Shown one piece after another: positions 56,193-64,000 of a stretch of DNA of 64,000 nt; the stretch's first letter is position 1, and every line of letters starts with the position of its first letter. A model generated the notes under the pieces. The model did not search any database. It worked only from the letters and a program-made list of their open reading frames with translations, and was not told the DNA's origin. The position numbers were made by a program, and so were the translations under genes. The stretch is from Sulfurimonas sp. (GTDB lineage Bacteria; Campylobacterota; Campylobacteria; Campylobacterales; Sulfurimonadaceae): assembly GCF_041583195.1 (NCBI RefSeq), contig NZ_JBFHGL010000012.1, forward strand, positions 1 to 64,000, given 5' to 3'.

Positions 56193-57056
56193 GACTCCGT
56201 ATACATCAGCCCTTTGAATTATCTCTTTTGCATAAGGGCTCATTGTTTTAACTTCACCCATTGCACCACCAAGGTTTATAACTGCATCTGAAGCCTCTAG
56301 AAGGCTTTTAGCATCTTTATACTCCTCTTTAGTTACCTTATATATCTCATGTACTAAATCTATCTGTGATGGGTGTATGACAGTCTTTGTAAAAAGCCCC
56401 TCTTTAAGATCTCGTTTTAGATCTTTTATAAATCCATCTTTATCTTTAAAACAAGGATACACTCCTCCGCTAACTGCAAATCCTTTACTTTTAAATACAC
56501 AAAGGAAGTTGCCTATTACTGATGAACAAACGGCATAGTCAAATATACTATATTCACAAGTTCGTTTCATTCCAAGCTGTCTAAGCATATCTTCTAGTCC
56601 AAAACGAATCAGTATTACACGATCTTTATATTCTGTTATTTTTTTTCTCAGTACTTTGAGATCATCTGTTTCAAATAATTCTTTTCCTTCAATGGAAGGC
56701 ATAAAATTGTGTTTAGTGTTTTTTAGAAGATCTAAGTATTGATCTGCATTGTCTAGTGAAAATTTCGGAAGTATAAAACCATCAACTTTATCTATATTTT
56801 TATATGAAAGAAACTCTTTTAAAGTGTTTGGATCATTTGGGCGTATAAATACCGAAAGAGAATTTTTTTGATAGTTTTTAAGTGTATCTTTTATGATTTG
56901 TTTTGCATATAAAAGATCATCTTCACTGATCCCGTCTTCTGCATCAATAACTATACTTTTTAAATTTGGATATTTTTCTTGAGTTAAAATTTGTTGGAGA
57001 TTTTTATGGGTACTTGGTACAAAGAGTGTTGCACCAAGCTTAACATACTCAATCAT
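56187..57056 (-). CDS. HpcH/HpaI aldolase/citrate-lyase family protein (CitE-like)
   Basis: A 289-residue TIM-barrel lyase. CitE features: GATLFVPSTH, VIDAEDGISEDD (metal-binding), VFIRPNDP, and the KVDGFILPKF, SIEGKELFE and FGLEDMLRQLG segments, with KTVIHPSQIDLVHEIYK at the end. Family members split citramalyl-, malyl- or citryl-CoA. Without citD/citF genes it is not a classical citrate lyase. The open frame reaches 57149, but that would overlap nifU; the ATG at 57056, two bases from the nifU stop, gives a normal N-terminus. Confidence 0.82.
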   Translation of the reverse strand: MIEYVKLGATLFVPSTHKNLQQILTQEKYPNLKSIVIDAEDGISEDDLLYAKQIIKDTLKNYQKNSLSVFIRPNDPNTLKEFLSYKNIDKVDGFILPKFSLDNADQYLDLLKNTKHNFMPSIEGKELFETDDLKVLRKKITEYKDRVILIRFGLEDMLRQLGMKRTCEYSIFDYAVCSSVIGNFLCVFKSKGFAVSGGVYPCFKDKDGFIKDLKRDLKEGLFTKTVIHPSQIDLVHEIYKVTKEEYKDAKSLLEASDAVINLGGAMGEVKTMSPYAKEIIQRADVYGVL

Positions 57057-57058
57057 AA

Positions 57059-58033
57059 TTAGATTGGAAGTACTCTTATTTTTTGAGAAAGCTTCTCTTT
57101 TAGAGTTGATTCGATCGCATACAGTGTACCTGTAGTTGAACTTGAACAACCGTTACATGCACCAAGATAGCGAATATATACGTCTATATGTTCATCATTT
57201 GCTTTAATATCGATAACTTCCATATTACCGCCGTCCATAACTAGAAACTGACGTACACTCTCATCAATAACTGCATCGATCGCTTTGATCTGCTGAACAA
57301 GTGTCATAGTTTCAAAATCACCGCTTGTCCCTGCATCAGCAGCAGCTTTCATTTTCTCTTCATCCATCTCACGGCGTACATCTGCTAATATATCTACTAA
57401 GTAGTAATCTTTTGCCTCATGTCCACCTGGTTTAATACATGATTTACAAAAACCACCAGCTTTTGTATAGTCAGTTATCTGCTCAACAGTAGTAAGATCA
57501 TTAAGTTTAATAACCTCTTGAACAGTTTTAAGAGATACCCTTGCACATTCACAAATGATGATCTCTTCTTCAAAACTCTCAGAGTCTACACCAAGATACA
57601 TACCTGCTGCTTTTTTAATTACATCGTAAGCCATAACCGAACAGTGCATTTTTTGAGGCGGAACAGCAGGAACATCAGGAGTATCACGAAGTGCCATCTC
57701 AACATCAATGTTTGTAATTTTTACAGCTTCTTGTACTGTTTTACCGATACAAAGCTCAGTCATAACATCACTTGAAGCGATAGCAGTACCGCAACCGAAA
57801 GATTTAAATTTAGAATCTATAATCTTGTCTGTTTTTGGATCAACTTCCCAGTAAAGTCTTACGGCATCACCACAACTCTCAGCTCCAAAATCTGCAACTA
57901 TAAGTTTATTTCCGCGTTTATCAACATCTTCTTGAAAAATTTCACCCTGATGCTGAGGGTTGTTCATAAGTGTAGTTACTTTGTTTGAATATGCATCCCA
58001 AAGTGACTCACCAAATAGATCTGCTCTTGCCAT
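57059..58033 (-). CDS. nifU: NifU-type Fe-S cluster scaffold, three-domain
   Basis: A 324-residue scaffold on which Fe-S clusters are built. The N-terminal IscU-like domain has three cysteines (SCGDAV, GCGTAIASS, HCSVMA). The central [2Fe-2S] BFD-like domain has CECARVS and CKSC, and the C-terminal NifU domain has GACNGCSSST. It acts with NifS, whose gene is 30 bases upstream. Campylobacterotes such as Helicobacter use this NIF-type pair as the general Fe-S system, so this does not imply nitrogen fixation. Confidence 0.96.
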   Translation of the reverse strand: MARADLFGESLWDAYSNKVTTLMNNPQHQGEIFQEDVDKRGNKLIVADFGAESCGDAVRLYWEVDPKTDKIIDSKFKSFGCGTAIASSDVMTELCIGKTVQEAVKITNIDVEMALRDTPDVPAVPPQKMHCSVMAYDVIKKAAGMYLGVDSESFEEEIIICECARVSLKTVQEVIKLNDLTTVEQITDYTKAGGFCKSCIKPGGHEAKDYYLVDILADVRREMDEEKMKAAADAGTSGDFETMTLVQQIKAIDAVIDESVRQFLVMDGGNMEVIDIKANDEHIDVYIRYLGACNGCSSSTTGTLYAIESTLKEKLSQKIRVLPI

Positions 58034-58063
58034 AATTTTTTTCCTTTAATTTATTTCTTTATA

Positions 58064-59287
<1,224 letters not shown>

Positions 59288-59344
59288 TTACAGTAAAAAT
59301 TTAGCAATTTAATGTTCAAAATTTCTCTGTTTTCTTGATTAGAA

Positions 59345-59436
59345 ATTAATCGGACTAATTTTGTCCTCTTTTAATTTTGACATGATAATGCTTTTGTTAT
59401 TACGATACGCTTAAGTAAAACTGATCTGCTAGATCA
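59345..59436. promoter_or_regulatory. Palindromes upstream of nifS
   Basis: ATTAATCGGACTAAT (59345-59359) is symmetric at 12 of 15 bases, and TGATCTGCTAGATCA (59422-59436) is a perfect 6-bp inverted repeat with a 3-base centre. They lie about 70 and 145 bases upstream of the nifS start. An Rrf2/IscR-type or Fur-type regulator is possible. The rest of the 263-base gap 59279-59541 shows only AT-rich direct repeats (TTTATAA). Confidence 0.3.
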
Positions 59437-59541
59437 TTTAAACTTAAATTTATAATTTATAATTTATTATGCCAAAACTCTGTAAAATTCTTATACTACA
59501 ATAGATTAAAAACTAAACACCCATAAGGATAAACTACATAA

Positions 59542-60036
59542 ATGTGCAATTTTAATAACCATGATGATGAAGCAAAAGCATACATACACCTTTTTATGAC
59601 AAAAGCAAGCCAAAGTGTCGGAGGTGTAAATATTTTATTATCGCTTATCGAATCGCTTAAAGAGAAAAAACCAAATGCTCTTATACTTTCAGAAAAAAAA
59701 GTAAAATCTAAAGAAGCACAAATAGAGTGGAATAAAATAGTGTTTAAAGATAAGTTTGATACTCTTGAAGATGTTATCCGTTCACACAAAAGCTCTGAAG
59801 GTTATAACTTCAATATATTAGACACAGACAATTCAAAAACGGCAAAAAAAATATTAAATATGATAAAAACTTTAGCACCTATAGAGTTTGTAGTTAAAGC
59901 AAACAGCGGTGATGGATTCACTTTTAAAGTTTTTGACAAGGTAGAAGATGGTTATGCATCTATAAATCCAATATTTGTAGCAATCTTTTTTTGCTCAACG
60001 GAATTTACAAAAAAAGCATTAAAATACGAGATTTAA
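59542..60036 (+). CDS. Hypothetical soluble protein
   Basis: A 164-residue protein with no signal peptide or membrane helix. It starts MCNFNNHDDEAKAY, is Lys-rich in the middle (KEKKPNALILSEKKVKSKEAQ), and ends in a mixed strand region (GFTFKVFDKVEDGYASINPIF). No family recognised. The ATG has AAGGA at a long distance (about 13 bases). It lies 45 bases before the GGDEF-EAL sensor gene and may be co-transcribed, but there is no functional hint. Confidence 0.6.
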   Translation: MCNFNNHDDEAKAYIHLFMTKASQSVGGVNILLSLIESLKEKKPNALILSEKKVKSKEAQIEWNKIVFKDKFDTLEDVIRSHKSSEGYNFNILDTDNSKTAKKILNMIKTLAPIEFVVKANSGDGFTFKVFDKVEDGYASINPIFVAIFFCSTEFTKKALKYEI

Positions 60037-60081
60037 TTTTTTTTAACACATAAGTAACTTTTATTGGAGTATAATAATCGT

Positions 60082-62343
60082 ATGGTAAGAAGATTATCTC
60101 AATCAGCATCTTATGTGCTTGCTTTTGCAATCTTAGTATTATGGGCAAGTTTTGCATTTTATACTATGCATTCACTTATCGACTCACAAAAAAAGTTTGG
60201 TAAACTTATAAACTTGAGTGGGAAACAGAGAATGCTATCCCAAAAAACAACCCTGCATGTACATATGATAGAAGAGACCGGGACAGGTATAGAGAGACTC
60301 AAAGAGTTGATTGGAATAATGAAAGCTGATCACTCTTTTATTACTTCAAATCTGACTTCAGAAAAAATCAAAGAATATTATTTTAAAGAAAACGGCCTTG
60401 ATTCTCAGGTAAAAAATTATTTTAATTTATTAGATACTTTTTTAGCAGACAGAAATGATAAAAACATCATTCTTATAACCAACAATAGCTTTGCATTATT
60501 AAAAAACCTTGATAAAGCCGTAAAAATGTTTGAGCAAGAGTATGATCAAATTGTTGTCCATGCAAAAGAGCGTGAACTATATATCTATATAGGGACTATA
60601 CTTACGCTTATACTGGAAGCTATCTTTATCATCATACCTATGATTCGTGCAAATAAAAAATACGTAAACAATTTAGAAAAAGAGGTAAAAAAACGTACAA
60701 AAGATATTGAGATATTTGAAAAGATATTTAATAACTCTAAAGAGGGTATGGTGATTACCGATTCTGAAGAAAAGATTTTAAATGTCAACAAGGCCTTTAG
60801 CGAAATTACAGGGTATTCTAAAGATGAGGCTTTAGGTGAAACACCAAGGGTTCTTCAGTCTAAAAAACACAATAAAGAATTTTACGAAAAAATGTGGGAT
60901 GATATAGAATCAAAGAATATCTGGCAAGGTGAGATCGTAAATAAAAGGAAAAACGGTAAAGAGGTTAATGAACACCTTACAATTATGAAACTAAAAGATG
61001 AAAATTCACATAACTACGTAAGTGTGTTTTCAGATATAACTCTAGATAAACAAAATCAGGAAAAACTAAAATATTTAGCAACACATGACAGTTTAACAGG
61101 TCTTTTTAGCAGAAGTGAGATACTAAATAAAATAGAAAAAGCTATAAATGAGTCAAAAAAAGAGGATAAAACTTTTGCGCTTGTATTTATAGATTTAGAC
61201 AATTTTAAAGAGATAAACGATTCTATGGGACATAGCTTAGGAGACAAACTCTTAGTTAATGTTGCTAAACGCATTAAATCAATAAAAAATGAATCAGACT
61301 TCGTTGCCAGAATAGGCGGTGATGAGTTTGTTATATTGTTAGCTCCATCAACAAATCAAATACATACCAATATTTTTATAGATAAACTTCACAATATTTT
61401 CATTGAGCCTTTTGTAATAGACAATAAAGAATTGTACACAACTGTAAGTGCCGGTATAGTTTATTATGAGAAAGATGACTCTAGTGCTCTTTCCTTGCTT
61501 AGAAAAGCTGATTTGGCAATGTATAGTGCAAAAGACAAGGGCAAAAACAAAACTTTTTACTATACCAAAGATCTAGAAGAAAACCTGCAGTCTAAACTAA
61601 CGGTTGAAAAGAGACTAAGAGAAGCTATAGAGAAAGATGAACTTGAACTTTATTTCCAACCAAAAGTTAATTTCAGCACTGCAAAAATTTATGCTGCCGA
61701 AGTACTGCTTAGATGGATAAAAGATGGGGAGATAATTCCACCTGATACTTTTATATATATTGCCGAAGAGAGTAATCTAATTAAAAAAATAGACCAATGG
61801 GTTATGGAAAAAGCCATAGAAAGAGTTAGAGAAATACACTCCCTAGGATTTAATGATTTTTATTTGGCTGTTAATATATCAGGTCATACATTCTCAGATA
61901 TTAGATATATGAAAAATATACTAAATACTATAGAACAAAGCAATATGGCAAAATATATTGAAATAGAGTTAACAGAGGGCGCTTTAATAGAAAATATTGA
62001 TATTGCTACAAAACATCTTGAAGAGATTAAAAAGTTAGGAATATCTGTCAGTCTGGATGATTTTGGAACAGGTTATTCATCTTTTTCATACCTGAGCCAG
62101 ATGAATATAGATGTTCTTAAAATTGATCGCTCATTTATAATGAACTTAGAAGATAAAAAACAAGAGGTTATTGTAAAATCCATAATCTCATTTTCAAACA
62201 ACTTAGGTCTAAAGGTTGTAGCAGAAGGTGTTGAAACACAAACGCAGTCAGATTGGCTAAAAATGCACGGTTGTCACTACGGACAAGGTTATCTTTACGG
62301 TAAACCAATGCCTTTTGAAGAGTTCACAAAACACTTAGCTTAA
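60082..62343 (+). CDS. Membrane PilJ-type sensor with PAS, GGDEF and EAL domains
   Basis: A 753-residue bifunctional c-di-GMP protein. Two membrane segments (about 12-33 and 170-192) enclose a periplasmic domain with LSGKQRMLSQKTTLH, the pattern of the type IV pili methyl-accepting (PilJ N) domain, which in related proteins senses nitrate-like ligands. PAS follows (about 215-330), then GGDEF (about 340-510; RIGGDEF near 411) and EAL (about 520-753; AEVLLRW, ELTEGALIE, DDFGTGYSS, AEGVET). Both catalytic sets look intact. The frame opens at TTG 60064, but ATG 60082 is preferred; its GGAG is about 12 bases away. Confidence 0.92.
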   Translation: MVRRLSQSASYVLAFAILVLWASFAFYTMHSLIDSQKKFGKLINLSGKQRMLSQKTTLHVHMIEETGTGIERLKELIGIMKADHSFITSNLTSEKIKEYYFKENGLDSQVKNYFNLLDTFLADRNDKNIILITNNSFALLKNLDKAVKMFEQEYDQIVVHAKERELYIYIGTILTLILEAIFIIIPMIRANKKYVNNLEKEVKKRTKDIEIFEKIFNNSKEGMVITDSEEKILNVNKAFSEITGYSKDEALGETPRVLQSKKHNKEFYEKMWDDIESKNIWQGEIVNKRKNGKEVNEHLTIMKLKDENSHNYVSVFSDITLDKQNQEKLKYLATHDSLTGLFSRSEILNKIEKAINESKKEDKTFALVFIDLDNFKEINDSMGHSLGDKLLVNVAKRIKSIKNESDFVARIGGDEFVILLAPSTNQIHTNIFIDKLHNIFIEPFVIDNKELYTTVSAGIVYYEKDDSSALSLLRKADLAMYSAKDKGKNKTFYYTKDLEENLQSKLTVEKRLREAIEKDELELYFQPKVNFSTAKIYAAEVLLRWIKDGEIIPPDTFIYIAEESNLIKKIDQWVMEKAIERVREIHSLGFNDFYLAVNISGHTFSDIRYMKNILNTIEQSNMAKYIEIELTEGALIENIDIATKHLEEIKKLGISVSLDDFGTGYSSFSYLSQMNIDVLKIDRSFIMNLEDKKQEVIVKSIISFSNNLGLKVVAEGVETQTQSDWLKMHGCHYGQGYLYGKPMPFEEFTKHLA

Positions 62344-62374
62344 TCGTTTCACAAAAACTTCAAGTCTTAAATGG

Positions 62375-62380
62375 TATAAT
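62375..62380 (+). promoter_or_regulatory. Candidate -10 box of leuC
   Basis: TATAAT preceded by GG and followed by TCCG, 33 bases before the leuC ATG. Same shape as the tRNA-cluster promoter. No clear -35. Confidence 0.55.
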
Positions 62381-62413
62381 TCCGAAATTATTTAACTATT
62401 AAAGGTTATTCTT

Positions 62414-63673
62414 ATGGGTCAAACTATAACTGAAAAAATATTTTCCGAGCATGTTGGACGTGAAGTTTATGCTGGTGAGATAGTACGCTCGCCGATCGAC
62501 ATGGTTATTGGAAACGATATCACTACTCCTATATCGATAAAAGCTTTTGAAGATAGCGGTGCAGAAAAATTAGCAAATCCTGATGGATTTTCAATCGTTC
62601 TAGATCACTTTATCCCTGCAAAAGATATAGCTAGTGCAAACCAAGCAAGAATCAGCCGTGATTTTGCTAAAAAACATAAACTAAAAAACTTTTTTGATGA
62701 AAAAGACATGGGTATTGAGCACGCACTTTTACCTGAAAAAGGTCTTGTAGTTCCTGGTGATGTAATCATCGGTGCAGACAGCCACACTTGTACTCACGGT
62801 GCACTTGGCGCATTCTCAACCGGTATGGGTTCAACTGACTTAGCATTTGCTATGATCACAGGTGGTAACTGGTTCAAAGTTCCTGAATCTATCAAAGTAG
62901 TTCTTAGCGGTAAACCTGGTAAATTCACTACTGGTAAAGATATTATCTTAGAAGTTATCCGTATGATCGGAGTTGATGGTGCACTTTATAGAACTTTAGA
63001 GTTTGTTGGTAGCACGATTGAGCACTTAAGTATGGATGACAGATTTGCAATGTGTAACATGGCTATTGAAGCTGGTGCAAAAAACGGGATTGTAGCTTAT
63101 GATGATAAAACAAAAGCATTTTTGGATGAGAGAGAACTAGCACGTGAGCCTAAGATCCACTACTCTGATGAAGATGCTGAGTATGTTCAAACTTTAGAGA
63201 TTGATGTAGCTAATCTTGATCCGGTTATTGCGTACCCATTCTTACCATCAAATGGTCATTCAGTTAACCAAGCTGTAAAAGATCATATAAAAGTTGATCA
63301 GGCATTTATAGGTTCTTGTACGAATGGACGTTTAGAAGATCTAAAAGTAGCATCTGAAATTTTAGATGGAAAAAGAGTTCATGAAGATGTTCGTCTGATC
63401 GTAACTCCTGGTACTCAAAAGATCTTACGCGAAGCTACAAAACTTGGATATATCGATATCATAGTTGATGCTGGCGGGGTTGTTTCGAATCCTACTTGTG
63501 GTGCATGTCTTGGTGGATATATGGGTATTTTAGGTGACAACGAAGTAGCAATTTCAACTACTAACCGTAACTTCGTTGGACGTATGGGAAGTAGAAGTTC
63601 AAAAGTATACTTAGCAAACTCTGCAGTTGCGGCAGCTTCAGCTATTACGGGTTATATAACAGACCCTAGATAA
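62414..63673 (+). CDS. leuC: 3-isopropylmalate dehydratase large subunit
   Basis: Isomerises 2- to 3-isopropylmalate in leucine synthesis, with LeuD as small subunit and a [4Fe-4S] cluster. Aconitase-family motifs: [34 protein letters not shown] (first cluster Cys) and [10 protein letters not shown] (the other two). At 419 residues it belongs to the shorter bacterial/archaeal homoaconitase-like LeuC group. It is translationally coupled to mobA by a one-base TAATG overlap. No leuD in the window. Confidence 0.95.
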   Translation: MGQTITEKIFSEHVGREVYAGEIVRSPIDMVIGNDITTPISIKAFEDSGAEKLANPDGFSIVLDHFIPAKDIASANQARISRDFAKKHKLKNFFDEKDMGIEHALLPEKGLVVPGDVIIGADSHTCTHGALGAFSTGMGSTDLAFAMITGGNWFKVPESIKVVLSGKPGKFTTGKDIILEVIRMIGVDGALYRTLEFVGSTIEHLSMDDRFAMCNMAIEAGAKNGIVAYDDKTKAFLDERELAREPKIHYSDEDAEYVQTLEIDVANLDPVIAYPFLPSNGHSVNQAVKDHIKVDQAFIGSCTNGRLEDLKVASEILDGKRVHEDVRLIVTPGTQKILREATKLGYIDIIVDAGGVVSNPTCGACLGGYMGILGDNEVAISTTNRNFVGRMGSRSSKVYLANSAVAAASAITGYITDPR

Positions 63674-64000
63674 TGTTTGACATCCCTTGTGTCATCTTTG
63701 CAGGTGGCAAATCAAGCCGCATGGGAGAGGATAAAGCTCTTCTACCCTTTGGCGGTTTTGACACTCTTACACAGTATCAACTAAACAAACTCCAAAAACT
63801 TTTTAAAAATGTTTATATCTCTTGTAAAACAAAAGACAAGTTTGATTTTTCTGCAGAGTTTATAGAAGATGTAAAATCAGATAATACTTTCGCTCCGACA
63901 GCAGGTTTTATAGCTGTGTTTGAGACACTGCAATGCGAAAAATTCTTTGCTATTAGTGTAGATACCCCTTTTATAGATTCAGACATAATCTCTGCAATAA
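63673..64000 (+). CDS. mobA: Molybdenum cofactor guanylyltransferase MobA, N-terminal part
   Basis: The gene runs off the right edge; 109 codons are visible. The N-terminal nucleotide-binding loop [20 protein letters not shown] is the MobA signature, and SVDTPFID supplies the metal-binding aspartate. MobA links GMP to molybdopterin, giving the cofactor of DMSO reductase-family enzymes such as nitrate reductase. Its ATG overlaps the leuC stop (TAATG). Confidence 0.92.
   Translation, partial: MFDIPCVIFAGGKSSRMGEDKALLPFGGFDTLTQYQLNKLQKLFKNVYISCKTKDKFDFSAEFIEDVKSDNTFAPTAGFIAVFETLQCEKFFAISVDTPFIDSDIISAI

Overview
The window looks like the chromosome of a chemolithotrophic campylobacterote (formerly Epsilonproteobacteria), most like Sulfurimonas or a close relative. 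The basis is an AT-rich genome with a ccoNOQP cbb3 oxidase operon, the purA-fliJ-motE-DUF507-carA order also known from Campylobacter, a ThrRS without a TGS domain, NifS plus three-domain NifU as the Fe-S system, a CetB-like PAS protein and many c-di-GMP proteins. Genus is inference; no rRNA is present.

Layout. 1-3000: end of the cbb3 oxidase operon (minus strand; ccoP runs off the left edge). 3210-9152: a seven-gene minus-strand operon mixing nucleotide, amino-acid and flagellar genes. 9283-17670: housekeeping genes (uppP, rdgB, a YajR-like MFS transporter, thrS-infC, ilvD). 17811-18223: four tRNAs (Gly, Leu, Cys, Ser) behind a clear promoter. 18497-21186: an AT-rich accessory stretch with an unrecognised PD-(D/E)XK nuclease-like gene, a nucleoside deoxyribosyltransferase and a small Cys-motif protein. 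21292-22866: gapN. 22876-27457: an orphan sugar-binding lipoprotein, an HD-GYP sensor and a frameshifted porin. 27435-35288: regulators and oxidoreductases (AraC, cupin, cyclophilin-like, MarR, SDR, Zn-ADH, Fe-ADH), with a GEMM-I type cyclic-dinucleotide riboswitch at about 29481-29555. 35298-39865: pyruvate:ferredoxin oxidoreductase with an overlapping DHOD-like gene. 40048-45137: maltoporin-like protein, RbsB-like binding protein and a PAS-GGDEF-EAL-CZB protein. 45142-55537: radical SAM protein, LapG-like protease, lipoprotein, ABC exporter, a heme-copper-oxidase-like protein lacking its Cu site, YceI, LapD-like receptor and a CZB protein. 55635-64000: CetB-like PAS protein, CitE-like lyase, NifU-NifS, a second GGDEF-EAL sensor, leuC and the start of mobA.

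The strongest theme is cyclic-di-nucleotide signalling. In 40 kb there are two GGDEF-EAL proteins, one HD-GYP protein, one degenerate GGDEF-EAL receptor of LapD type, its likely protease partner LapG, and a GEMM-I riboswitch. Two separate loci combine an outer-membrane porin, a periplasmic sugar-type binding protein and a membrane c-di-GMP enzyme, with no ABC permease or ATPase. I read these as sugar-sensing, not sugar-uptake, modules; this is inference. No CRISPR array, insertion sequence, prophage or integrase was seen.
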